Shown: positions 38,309-47,841 of the stretch, piece after piece
Layout: each line of letters starts with the position of its first letter
Position numbering within the stretch: the stretch's first letter is position 1
Assembly: GCA_905235305.1 (NCBI GenBank)
Contig: CAJOLC010000017.1
Span: forward strand, 1-64,000
Length of the DNA: 64,000 nt
Direction: 5' to 3'
From: an uncultured Bacteroidaceae bacterium
GTDB lineage: Bacteria > Bacteroidota > Bacteroidia > Bacteroidales > Bacteroidaceae
Program-made: the position numbers and the translations under genes
The notes under the pieces: model-generated
Databases searched by the model: none
What the model saw: only the letters and a program-made list of their open reading frames with translations
What the model was told of the DNA's origin: nothing

Positions 38309-38384
38309 GAGGTAGTGCTCTTGGGAAAAAGCACTACCTCTTCAGAACAAGTGGGCTGGCATGTTGCAAGCGGCCCCACTTGTT
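38309..38384 (-). terminator. Two terminator-like hairpins after M6 protease gene
   Basis: AACAAGTGGG/CCCACTTGTT (38346-38355 with 38375-38384) is the first hairpin after the protease stop. GAGGTAGTGCT/AGCACTACCTC (38309-38319 with 38330-38340) is the second. Both stems are perfect but T-runs are weak, so termination is likely rather than certain. Confidence 0.6.
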
Positions 38385-38402
38385 TCTATGTATCCTGAAT
38401 GA

Positions 38403-40931
38403 TTACTGCCTGAGAGCCTTACGGCCGTCCGTTACGACAATGCCCCTATAGGCTTTACCGACACGCTGGCCTTGCAGATTATAGAGCAACGGCGACGGTT
38501 CGTCCGCTGCCACAGGAGCATTGAGGGCATCTGGATTCTCGCCTTCAACAGGGGAGCTGAGCAGGTAAAGCTCGTCAATGATCACACCGTTGAGCACATC
38601 AGTACCATATATGGCCGTTATGTCGAAGTATTTGTTCGTGATATTGGACGGCACGCTGATCTTGGGAGAGCTAATCCGGAACTTGTTCCAGAGGCGCACA
38701 CGATGGTCGCCGATAATGGCAAAGACGCCGCCATCACGTACCAGGGTAGCTCCCCTCACCAGTACCATCTGGGCATAACGGCTGTCCGTAAGTCCCTCGC
38801 CAAAGAGTTCGACGGGCTGAGGCAACGTGCCGCTGCTTATCGTGAGATGCTCCTCGACCACAATACCTTCGCTCACCGAGAGCTGCGGCATAAGGTTGCT
38901 GTACGTGAGCTTTCCCTGGATGCTGCCGTTGAGCACATCACCCCTCTGGCAGTTGTTCAGAGCGGCACAACTCACCAGGATACTGCTGGTGGCGTCGCGC
39001 AAATACACGATGCCGTCGTAGACATAGAGCACCTGGGCATTGTTGAGTATGAGGACCGCATCTAAGTTCTCCTCCAAGGCACGGAAGGAAGCAATGTCGG
39101 GCACCTCCTGAAGGGCAGCCACAATCACCGTGCAAGTGGCCGTCACTGCATCGTTGATAGTAACACTGATATGGGCAACACCCTCCTGCAAGCCGGCGAC
39201 AAAGCCCTCGTCGTCAACAGTCGCCACAGCTTCATTGTCGCTCGTGAAGACCATCTCGCAGGTGGCAGATTCCGGTTCATAAGTAGGGATAAGCTGGAGC
39301 CCGCTGCCGACACTGAGTCTATAGGTATCCTGGCTGAAGCTTACAGACGTCACCACATTGACATTATAAGCCTCGAAAGTAATGACGCCATTCGTCTCGC
39401 GTATGTTCCGGAAGGCAAGCGTAGACAGCTTGCCAGTCCATGTCTTCAGGCTCGGCGTAGTCTCGTTATTGATAGCCCTCACATTCCGACTGCCCGGGAA
39501 TGGGTCGGCAGATGCCGAAGCCCTCGTGCCGCCAGCACGCAGCAGCTCATAGTAGGGATGCTCGGGATCGTCGTTCACGCTGTTATCAATCCACATCCGA
39601 GAACTGGTGGAATCGACACGGAAGATGAGCATGCCATGGCCTGGCAACAGGCTGTCCCACTTCACCTTCTGACGATTCTCGATGAAGAAAGACTCCTTCT
39701 TCTCGGCCGTATTCAACCGATAGCCGGCATTGCTCTCATGAAGAGCCTCGATGCGGAACGTGCCGGGATCATCGATGACCTCCGGAGAAGCAAAGCCCAA
39801 GGCATAACGCTCGAAGAGAGAAAAGCCGCAAGGCGTGCGACCGTAATTATAGTCACCGCCTTCTGCCATAACCGACCAGCCCGCGGGAGTCACACACTCG
39901 CCATCGAATTGGTTGTTTGTATCGTAGAAATCAGGCAGGCCCAGCACATGACTGAACTCGTGGCACATGGTGCCGATGCCCTCAAGCACATTCCAGTCAG
40001 TAGAGCCGAACAGCTCGTTGGAGCAGGCATAGCGACCCAGATAGACACCATCCTTACGCACATTACGGAACCGGACGTCCGACTGATGAGGCCATAGCAG
40101 GCGGCTGTCATTGCCATCAATGTACGAACCCAAGCCAGAGAAGATGAAGTAAATCATGTCGACATCGCCATCGTCATTGACATCGTAGTCGCGGAAGTTC
40201 ACCAGAGGGTCGGCTGCCGTACAGGCATCTATCATCAGCTGAAAAGCATTCTGCGTACCATTGACATAGTACTGGCTACGCTTCACTTGCACCGGCCCTA
40301 CCACGTCGAAGGTGGGGACAAACTGGCCATTGGAGTTGTCGCGATAGAAATCGCGCACGCTGCCCGTGCAGCTGACATTCAGATTCCTGATGTTCGTACG
40401 GCTGTTGCCAGTATAGTCGTCGGCATTAATCATCTCCTCCATAATATCGGAGTAGTCGTCATATCGGAAAGGACAATCGTTATACTCAACGAGTATTACC
40501 AGCCCACGAAAAGAAGAATAGTCATAGAGCGAGGCTTTACTCTGACTCAACTGGCGAGCTCGTGCAGCTCTATCCTGCCGATGCATCTGCACCATCTGGT
40601 CCGTCGGCTTCGGCGTCAGCCTGCCCACCTTTTCCAAATACAAGCGCTCATCTGCCGAGCGCTCATCTGCATCATGGGCAAGCAGGGCAGTAGGTTCAAG
40701 CTGCCCCAAACTGTTTTTCTTGGCATAGACATAGGCACCATCATCTCGGCGGACAAGCGAATAGCCGTCGGCCGTAGTATGATAGTGCAGATACTCGTCG
40801 CCCACCAGACGGGTGGTCACGCTGGAGCCATCGGGCTGAGCCACGCGTGTGGTGCCACGGTAGGCCGGACGAGCATAGAAAATGGCGATGCCATACAGCA
40901 TCGCCATTATAGTCAGAACATATCTTCTCAT
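38403..40931 (-). CDS. Secreted M6-family metalloprotease
   Basis: 842 residues. After a signal peptide (about 1-21) comes a propeptide-like region. The M6 (immune inhibitor A-like) catalytic domain has the zinc motif HEFSHVLGLPD (324-334) and a calcium-type DVNDDGDVD loop near 250. C-terminal parts include a bacterial Ig-like Big_2 repeat (about 525-600, VTSVSFSQDTYRLSVG), a nucleic-acid-binding-like/DUF5689 module and a final tail LLYNLQGQRVGKAYRGIVV resembling a type IX sorting signal. The gene overlaps the preceding giant-protein gene by 4 bp (ATGA) and ends the SusCD locus. Confidence 0.88.
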   Translation of the reverse strand: MRRYVLTIMAMLYGIAIFYARPAYRGTTRVAQPDGSSVTTRLVGDEYLHYHTTADGYSLVRRDDGAYVYAKKNSLGQLEPTALLAHDADERSADERLYLEKVGRLTPKPTDQMVQMHRQDRAARARQLSQSKASLYDYSSFRGLVILVEYNDCPFRYDDYSDIMEEMINADDYTGNSRTNIRNLNVSCTGSVRDFYRDNSNGQFVPTFDVVGPVQVKRSQYYVNGTQNAFQLMIDACTAADPLVNFRDYDVNDDGDVDMIYFIFSGLGSYIDGNDSRLLWPHQSDVRFRNVRKDGVYLGRYACSNELFGSTDWNVLEGIGTMCHEFSHVLGLPDFYDTNNQFDGECVTPAGWSVMAEGGDYNYGRTPCGFSLFERYALGFASPEVIDDPGTFRIEALHESNAGYRLNTAEKKESFFIENRQKVKWDSLLPGHGMLIFRVDSTSSRMWIDNSVNDDPEHPYYELLRAGGTRASASADPFPGSRNVRAINNETTPSLKTWTGKLSTLAFRNIRETNGVITFEAYNVNVVTSVSFSQDTYRLSVGSGLQLIPTYEPESATCEMVFTSDNEAVATVDDEGFVAGLQEGVAHISVTINDAVTATCTVIVAALQEVPDIASFRALEENLDAVLILNNAQVLYVYDGIVYLRDATSSILVSCAALNNCQRGDVLNGSIQGKLTYSNLMPQLSVSEGIVVEEHLTISSGTLPQPVELFGEGLTDSRYAQMVLVRGATLVRDGGVFAIIGDHRVRLWNKFRISSPKISVPSNITNKYFDITAIYGTDVLNGVIIDELYLLSSPVEGENPDALNAPVAADEPSPLLYNLQGQRVGKAYRGIVVTDGRKALRQ

Positions 40932-43900
40932 TTAACAAGCACCTTCTTGCCGTCCTTAACGACAATGCCTTTGTAGTTCTTGCCTACGAGCTGACCGGCG
41001 ACGTTGAAGCGAAGGCTGTCGTCTGCGGTCTGAGCGTCAACTGTAGAGATGGCATCGGGATATCCTGCGGGGATGATGCGTGCTCCGGGGGTGAAGGCAT
41101 TGAAGAGAGAAAGAGTATCAACGAAGTCGGCGTTCTCGATCAGGTATGTGAGAGCGGTGAAGACACCGGACTCTTCGTCGTAGGAAAGCTTGAACTCTGT
41201 AAATCCTACTTCAGAGTCATAGCCTGCCAGGAAGACTTCGGAGTAGTAGCCATCCTCATCCTGGCCGATACCGAGGAGCTGGCCGAGAGAGAAGACATAG
41301 TCGCCGTTCTCGTCCTTCGTACCCTTGATCCATGCTTCGCTATTGACGCTGTTGGCACCCTGGATATAGACGTCGTCGCCGTCGAAGGCTACCTTCACGC
41401 CGTCGATGGAGTAGTCGGCCTGAGTGTAGATGTTGATGCCCTGGAAGCCATAGTCGAGGATCTCTGCGTCGTCGGGCACGGTGACGAACTGAAGAGGAAT
41501 GATGTTGTACCAGCTAATCTCGGAGACGTTGGTCTCGTCGCCACCAGTGTAGATGCTCTGGATGCCAATGCTTACCCAGTCGCTGTGCTCCATGTTGATA
41601 AAGATCCTATCGCCGTAGATGTCCCACTCATCAGTGAATCCATAAGGAATCTCTGTCATGTTCTCCGTCAGCTTCTCGTAGTCGTCGGTAGTGAAGGTCA
41701 CTTCGTTCTGGTTGCCTTCAGCATCGAGAGAGTAGAACTTGTAGGAGAGCTTGGACTCTACCAGTGCGTTGCCATCGACATCCTCTGTGGGCACGTTGAA
41801 GGCAACGATGTCACCATAGAATGAGTAGGCATAGCCTTCGATGGAAGGAGCGGCAGGAGTGGCAGGCACATCGGGGATGGGAGCAATCACGGCACCGGCG
41901 TTGATGCGGTTCCAGTAGTAGAGATTGTCGGTATAGTCGGCGTTCTCCACAATTTCAGTCATGGCTGTGAGTGCGCCGGTCTCTTCGTCGTAGGACATTC
42001 TGACATCGACTTCGCCGATCAAATCCGTGTAACCTATGAGGAAGAGGTAGTCGTAAGAACTGCTACGAGCGAGGAGACCGAGTCTCTGACCCCTTGCAAA
42101 TGTATAGACATTCGTATCGGGATTCTTAGTACCCTTTACCCATGCTTCGGCATCTTCCGTACCGATACCCTGGATATAGACTTCGTCGTCAACAAATGCG
42201 ACTTTGACGTTTCTGGAGAAATCCTCATTGCCAGAGCTTTCAATGGTTGAACCGGAGAAGGTGTAAGTGGCAACCTTGGCGCCATCAGGCAGTTCGGTGG
42301 TGACAGGCCAGATCGGAGTGTGCCAGCCAATCTCGGAGACGTTGGTTTCGCCACCGCCAGTGTAGATGGTCTGGATGCCGATGCGAGACCATGTCTCGAC
42401 CTCTTCCTGGTTCAGGTACACCCAGTTGGTGCCGAAGTCATAGGACTCTGCGAGTTCGCCGTCCTCTGTGACGAAGGAATCCTGGAATCCATAGGGAATG
42501 ACTGTCATGTCCTCGGTCAGCTTCTCATAGTAGTCGGTGGTGAAGACGAGCTCCTTGGCTTCGCCGTCGCCTTCGTCGTAGTAGATCTTGTAGGAAACCA
42601 GAGAGTCAACGAGGCCTTCGCCGTCGGTGTCCATGGTAGGAATACTGAATTCAGCGATGTCACCATAGACAGAGTAGTTCATGTGGTTGATGTAAGGAGT
42701 GACAGGAGTTGCAGCCCTTTCCATAACCTTCTTGATAGAAGAAGAGAAGTAGAACTCGAAGAGAGAGCCGGAAACCTTGGCTTTGTATGTATTGATGCCA
42801 ATAAGTAGGTCCTCACTCGGATTGGTCATCGCCTGATTCTCCTCGTCGAAGTCCATCACATAGCTGGTGATGCCTCTGTTCATATTGTAGCCAATGAACC
42901 AGATGTCGTAGCCTCTGTATGTGCCGAGATACTGGCCGGAAGCGAACCTGACCTGAGTCTCGCCATCCTCATTCTCCTCGACGATGCCCTTTACCCAAGC
43001 CTCGGGAAGAATCTCGGAAATGCCCTGAACGTAAACCTCATCGTCGTAGAAGCCCACATTCACGGTGCGAGCCACAGCCACCTCGTCGAAATAGTCGGTA
43101 GCCTTGAAGATCCAAGGCTCTGTCTCAAGGTCTTCGGGAACCTCGACAAGTTCGGGAACCTCAGTACCTGCCTCAGCCTTGTAGATGATAGCATCGGACA
43201 CGAATCTGTTGAGGTAGTAGGATCTGTCGGTATAATAGGCGTTCTCGAGGAAATCGCTTGTAATGGTGTACTTAGTGGCATCCTCAGTCACAACGACATC
43301 GGCAACGTTTTCGCCGTCCAAGCCGACGAGGAAGAGAGGATAAGTGGATGCGTATGTGCCAAGGGTCTGTCCCCTCTGGAACACGTATGCACCTTCGGCA
43401 TTCTTCGTACCCTTCACCCAAACAGTCTCATCGGTTTCGCCCAAGCCACGGATGTAGAGGTCGTCGCCATCGACAGCAATGCCGACAGTCCTTTCGAACG
43501 GCGTGTTGCCATCGCTATCATACAGTTCGCCGGAGAATGTATGCTCCGTCACTGTGAGGCCTTCGGGCAGGGTGACAGAAATAGGCCATGTCGGTGTGTA
43601 CCAGGCAATCTCAGACTCATTGGTCTCGCCACCGCCAGTGTAGATGGCCTGAATACCTATCTCAGTCCATGAACGATGACCCAGCTGGTTCAGGGCAACA
43701 GAACCGCTCATGAATTCCGTGCCGTCGTTGAGCGAAACAGGAATCTCCGTGAGGTCGGTAGTAAGGCTTGTGTATTCCTTTCTGGAGAATGTTACAGGAT
43801 ACTGATTGCCCTTTTCGTCGATGTAATAGAGCCTGTAAGAGAGCAGGTCTTTAAGCAGGCCTTCGTTGTCAGTATCTACCTTTGCGAGGTTGAACAACAG

Positions 43901-45076
43901 TTCGTCAGCCGAAGGAGTGAACCTTATGCTGCTGATATTGGAGAGGGCAGGTGTAGCTGCACGCTCGACAATCTTCTTTATCTCGTAGCTATAGCAGTAC
44001 TGATATACAGAGCGGTCTATCCTGTCCTTATACGCGTTAATCATCGGCTCATAAGCGTCTTCTGTGAAATTGCCCGTCTCGGCATCGTAGATAAGGATAT
44101 AGTTCTCGACAACTTCATATTCGCCATCAATAGCAACGAAGTAGAGATCCTCGTCCAGCATCTGACCGGAAGCAAAGGCAACGGTAGAGTCGTTGACGAA
44201 CGTACCCTTGATCCAAGCTTCGGGAACATCGGTGGACATACCCTGGATATACACATCGCAGCCTTCGCCGATAGTGCCGTAGAAACCTACATTCACATAA
44301 TCCGAGTAGTCAGCATCGTCCTCGAAATAGTCAAAAGCTGTAGCTACATACTCTTCATATTTCAGGTCTTTGGGAATCTCAACAGGGATGTCGGGAGCAC
44401 CCTCCACCGGAGAAATAACCACACCTGGTGACCAATAACTGTAGAAACCAATCTCCTTAGGGTCATAATTGTCCAACAGCACATCATCAGTAAACGTGAA
44501 TGTACCTGTCAATTCGTCGTAATCTGCAACAGCATCGACCAGGCCGGTTTGACTGTATGCGCCGAAATAGATGTCAGCACCGGCATCGCCCATATACTGA
44601 CCAGCTGCGAAAATGACCTGGTCGCCTTCTTTACTGAAGATTCCCTGCACATAAGCATTCGGCAAATACCAGCTCAGGCCGGAAACATAGACAATGTCTT
44701 CGTCGTTGGCATCAAATATCACCTTGACAGTACGAGTGGTAGTTCCGCTTCCCTTGCTGTTTTGACCTGTCAGAGTGAAATATTCCATCTCGCCGTCTTC
44801 AGGAGGAGTTACGACCCCGGCTGCCTTGGCAGGAGAATAGGCAGGAGCATTGTCAGCTGCAACAGATGCAGGCAGGTCCATAGGGTTCACAGCTAAACCC
44901 GCCTTTAGAGCAGACTGTTTGGCAAGTTTCTGAACACCCTTCGTCTGTCCGGCAGGAACAACCTTTGCCAGACGATTAATGGCAAGGGCCTCTTTTGAGA
45001 GCGTGGGCTTCTGAGCAAAGCCAACTGCCGAGAAGAGGACTGCCATCAGAATAAGAGTAAAATTCTTAATCCTCAT
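40928..45076 (-). CDS. Giant modular secreted protein of unknown function
   Basis: 1382 residues with a signal peptide (about 1-21, VGFAQ). The mature protein is built from two repeating modules. Six copies of a module of about 140 residues carry VY(I/V)QG, AW(V/I)KGT and F(A)xGQxLG motifs. Three copies of a module of about 120 residues carry LSYK-YY, TE(I)PYGF and IYTGG-ETN-SEI-WY motifs. It is very acidic and ends in the same tail as the M6 protease (VGKNYKGIVVKDGKKVLVK), so it is probably secreted and surface-displayed. I do not recognise a named domain. It follows the DUF4302 gene by 135 bases and overlaps the M6 gene. Confidence 0.8.
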   Translation of the reverse strand: MRIKNFTLILMAVLFSAVGFAQKPTLSKEALAINRLAKVVPAGQTKGVQKLAKQSALKAGLAVNPMDLPASVAADNAPAYSPAKAAGVVTPPEDGEMEYFTLTGQNSKGSGTTTRTVKVIFDANDEDIVYVSGLSWYLPNAYVQGIFSKEGDQVIFAAGQYMGDAGADIYFGAYSQTGLVDAVADYDELTGTFTFTDDVLLDNYDPKEIGFYSYWSPGVVISPVEGAPDIPVEIPKDLKYEEYVATAFDYFEDDADYSDYVNVGFYGTIGEGCDVYIQGMSTDVPEAWIKGTFVNDSTVAFASGQMLDEDLYFVAIDGEYEVVENYILIYDAETGNFTEDAYEPMINAYKDRIDRSVYQYCYSYEIKKIVERAATPALSNISSIRFTPSADELLFNLAKVDTDNEGLLKDLLSYRLYYIDEKGNQYPVTFSRKEYTSLTTDLTEIPVSLNDGTEFMSGSVALNQLGHRSWTEIGIQAIYTGGGETNESEIAWYTPTWPISVTLPEGLTVTEHTFSGELYDSDGNTPFERTVGIAVDGDDLYIRGLGETDETVWVKGTKNAEGAYVFQRGQTLGTYASTYPLFLVGLDGENVADVVVTEDATKYTITSDFLENAYYTDRSYYLNRFVSDAIIYKAEAGTEVPELVEVPEDLETEPWIFKATDYFDEVAVARTVNVGFYDDEVYVQGISEILPEAWVKGIVEENEDGETQVRFASGQYLGTYRGYDIWFIGYNMNRGITSYVMDFDEENQAMTNPSEDLLIGINTYKAKVSGSLFEFYFSSSIKKVMERAATPVTPYINHMNYSVYGDIAEFSIPTMDTDGEGLVDSLVSYKIYYDEGDGEAKELVFTTDYYEKLTEDMTVIPYGFQDSFVTEDGELAESYDFGTNWVYLNQEEVETWSRIGIQTIYTGGGETNVSEIGWHTPIWPVTTELPDGAKVATYTFSGSTIESSGNEDFSRNVKVAFVDDEVYIQGIGTEDAEAWVKGTKNPDTNVYTFARGQRLGLLARSSSYDYLFLIGYTDLIGEVDVRMSYDEETGALTAMTEIVENADYTDNLYYWNRINAGAVIAPIPDVPATPAAPSIEGYAYSFYGDIVAFNVPTEDVDGNALVESKLSYKFYSLDAEGNQNEVTFTTDDYEKLTENMTEIPYGFTDEWDIYGDRIFINMEHSDWVSIGIQSIYTGGDETNVSEISWYNIIPLQFVTVPDDAEILDYGFQGINIYTQADYSIDGVKVAFDGDDVYIQGANSVNSEAWIKGTKDENGDYVFSLGQLLGIGQDEDGYYSEVFLAGYDSEVGFTEFKLSYDEESGVFTALTYLIENADFVDTLSLFNAFTPGARIIPAGYPDAISTVDAQTADDSLRFNVAGQLVGKNYKGIVVKDGKKVLVK

Positions 45077-45211
45077 AATGAATAATTATAGTTAGTTAAT
45101 AAAATATGTTGTTTGTTGTATTGTTCATTGTTTGCCGATGCAGGAAGGTGCCGATGCCTTACGGGTCTGATGACACTTTAGGTTGGCACGTTCGGAATGT
45201 TCATTTCAATC

Positions 45212-46556
45212 CTACTCAACATCCTTTGCCAGGCGGAAGGTGCTTTCTCCATCGACAGCCTTAAACGTTGCCTCGGTAGGCACGAAGTTGCTGTTGGCAG
45301 TCATCGTATAGGTGCCGGACAAAGCCGCACCGACGCTGCGTATCGCCTGCTCGAAGGTGTCATTCATCATGTCCTTCATCTCCTGGTCAATTTTAGCATC
45401 TTCAGCACAGGAGATAGTCATCTGGCCCATAGCAGGCACACTACGCCTCAATGCCAAGCCACCTGTCTTGGGTTGCATACGCTTGCCCGGTCTCCATTCG
45501 ACCACGAGACCTATGACATTGTCCTTACCGTTGATGGTCTGGGACTTGCCGATGCCTATACGCTGAAGCACATAGGTACTCTTCACGCTCAGCAAGGCTT
45601 CGTTCAACTGGTCGTAGAGGGCTTTGATGTCAGGTGACATTGACAATGTATCCATCCACATGACATCCGTGCTTTCGGCCAGATAGGTGTCCCAAGTGGC
45701 AATGATTTTTACGGTGCCGTCCTCGTTGACAAGAGCCGAGCCGTCCTCGTTCAGTTTGAATTCCTGGAAGACATGGCCAGCCAGAGTGTCGGGCTTTTCG
45801 TTGCGGAAGCCTGTGGGCGTGAAGCAGCAAGACAGGGAATCTACTTTCAGAGGATTCTTTATGCGCTCGGAGATGCGGTAGCGTCCGTCGCGAAGGCCTA
45901 CGCAGTACATGGTCTGACTGCCTGCCGTGATGTAATAGGAATCAAGTTTATCGCTGGTGATGCGCTCCTTCATTGCCTTTGTATCGGCGATGTAAGTCTG
46001 CCAGTCGCGGTCAGCCTTCACCATGCGGATCCTGGCATCGTAACGTTCGCCACGGAAGGTGATTTCGTCCTCCGACATGGATGTCACCACAAGGTTCTGG
46101 TCGCCGAGCATACCGGCACCGTCCTTGATGAGGTATGTGGGAGCTGCCCAGTAGGCTACGGGGTCAACGAAAGGCGTGAGGACATCGTTCCATGTGTTGA
46201 ACGCCAGTATGAGGCCGTCCTCGCGAATCAGTTCATAAAGGCTGGTGGCCTCTGTGTATTTGTTCTGGTTGCCGTCGCGCAGGAAGCGATGGTCGCCTGC
46301 GAGCGTCACCTTTCCGCCTTTCTCGAACTTGGCAAAGAGGTTGAAACCTTCGAACACAGCTACGCCGGTGCCGACATAGTACTGCATCACCCAACCTTCA
46401 GGCGCATTGACAAGAATCTCCTGAAGTTTCTCGGAGTTATGCTCGATGCGGAGGGCTGCCATCGAAGAGGTCGTCCTCTTCGAAACGCGTACAACCGGCA
46501 AGTGCGACGGCAGCCAGTGCCACGCACACTGTAGTATATCTTATGTCTTTCATCAT
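45212..46556 (-). pseudogene. DUF4302 lipoprotein, one-base frame break near the N-terminus
   Basis: The lipoprotein signal starts at ATG 46556 (MMKDIRYTTVCVALAAV, lipobox LAGC, then TRFEEDDLFDG) and stops at 46437-46439 in that frame. The rest, from ALRIEHNSEKLQEIL onward, continues in the +1 frame to 45212 and matches the DUF4302 family found beside SusD-like and metallopeptidase lipoproteins. One extra base near 46460-46475 separates the two. Without the break it would encode a surface lipoprotein of about 448 residues, probably SusE/F-like in role. It lies 8 bases after the metallopeptidase gene. Confidence 0.82.
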
Positions 46557-46564
46557 AGTCCTTA

Positions 46565-47833
46565 TTATTTGAGCTCGTAAATGGTGATGCCTTTCAGGTA
46601 CTCGTTGATGTTGTCCTGACGCTCCACAACCTCACGACGGAGCGTGAAGATGTAGAGTCCCCAGTTCTCTGTGTACCACTTCGTGGCGATGTCTATCTTC
46701 TTGAGAATTGCGTTGATGCCTGTCAAGTCCTCGTCGGTTGACACCTTCACCCAAGGCAGGAAATCGTCCTTGAAGGAGGTGAACTTACGCAGTTCTTTGT
46801 ACTTGTACTGGTCAACGTATGCAGTTACATCTTTGTTGACGACTTGGTACAGATGAGTAACTAGGTCTCCAATCAGGCGATGTTCGTCAAGGACATAGCG
46901 GTCGGTGGGGTCGTACTCATCAGTCTGGTCGTTGTACTCCGACTCTTCATAGAGTGTGAAGTTGTTCCAATGGGACTTCGGAGCATCCAGATTGATGTCG
47001 AGCGAGTCGATGAGTTCGAGTATGTCTTCCTTGTCACCCTGCCTTACGCCCATTGCCGTGGCATTGATGATGCGGTTCATCCAGCGGTGCTTGGTGTCGG
47101 TGATGATGCCGGAAAGCGTCTCAACGAAGTCCTCGTAGGTGGCAGAGGAAGCGTAGTGCGTGAGATAACCGTGCTGGTGTGTCCATACAGAGTCGCGATC
47201 TTGCCAGTTGATGGGGTCGTAGCTGCCGGAAGTGACCTGTCCGAATGTCACGGGATAGGACTTCGTCTGGTGCAGGATATGCGAGAACTCATGGTGCATC
47301 GTGTGGAAGTAGTTTTCGTTGAGAACGTTCACATCTTCGCCGGAATAGGTAACACCTTCGCTGTAAGGCTTCATCTCGTTGATCTTGTAGAGCGTAATCT
47401 TCACGCCGCCTGATGCTGTGCCAAGCACTTCAGAGCCTGTGGTTGGGCTGTAGCCCGACGAGCCGATGAAGTGGAAGATGCGAGGCCCGTACTTCTTCAT
47501 GAAGTCCTCGCCTTCGTACTTCGTATAGACATCGTAGAAGAGATACCTGATGAGATGCGCCAGAAGCTGCGAACGGTTATAGTCGGCAGGAGTCAACTGG
47601 AAGTTGAGATCGGAAGCCGACAAGTCGAAGCGATACTTGACGTCCACGTTGTAGGGAACTACGAAGTTGTCGTACAGCCACTGGTCGAACTCGTAAGTCG
47701 CCTTCGTCTCGTCAACTGCAGGGACTGTGGTGTCAAAGATGGAATCCGTGAAATTTTCATCGTCACGGCAAGAGGAGAATGCAGCTACCACGGCTGCCAA
47801 ACCCAATATATTATATAATGTCTTTCTCATCAT
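46565..47833 (-). CDS. Zinc metallopeptidase lipoprotein linked to SusCD
   Basis: 422 residues with a lipoprotein signal (lipobox FSSC, about 19-22). The zinc motif HEFSH is at 181-185 and a downstream acidic ligand is likely in YEDFVETLSG (about 233-242). It matches the substrate-import-associated zinc metallohydrolase lipoproteins that accompany certain SusC/SusD pairs. It lies between the SusD-like gene (8 bases) and the DUF4302 gene (8 bases). It probably trims peptides or glycopeptides at the cell surface for import; the substrate is unknown. Confidence 0.9.
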   Translation of the reverse strand: MMRKTLYNILGLAAVVAAFSSCRDDENFTDSIFDTTVPAVDETKATYEFDQWLYDNFVVPYNVDVKYRFDLSASDLNFQLTPADYNRSQLLAHLIRYLFYDVYTKYEGEDFMKKYGPRIFHFIGSSGYSPTTGSEVLGTASGGVKITLYKINEMKPYSEGVTYSGEDVNVLNENYFHTMHHEFSHILHQTKSYPVTFGQVTSGSYDPINWQDRDSVWTHQHGYLTHYASSATYEDFVETLSGIITDTKHRWMNRIINATAMGVRQGDKEDILELIDSLDINLDAPKSHWNNFTLYEESEYNDQTDEYDPTDRYVLDEHRLIGDLVTHLYQVVNKDVTAYVDQYKYKELRKFTSFKDDFLPWVKVSTDEDLTGINAILKKIDIATKWYTENWGLYIFTLRREVVERQDNINEYLKGITIYELK

Positions 47834-47841
47834 CTTCTTGA

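Noticed and set aside
38209..38451. Overlapping small plus-strand frames after the dispersed element
   Set aside because: They run through the terminator hairpins of the M6 gene and into its antisense strand, with no conserved features.
45630..45830. Minus-strand frame of 66 codons inside the DUF4302 gene
   Set aside because: It overlaps well-preserved DUF4302 coding sequence in another frame and shows no family of its own.
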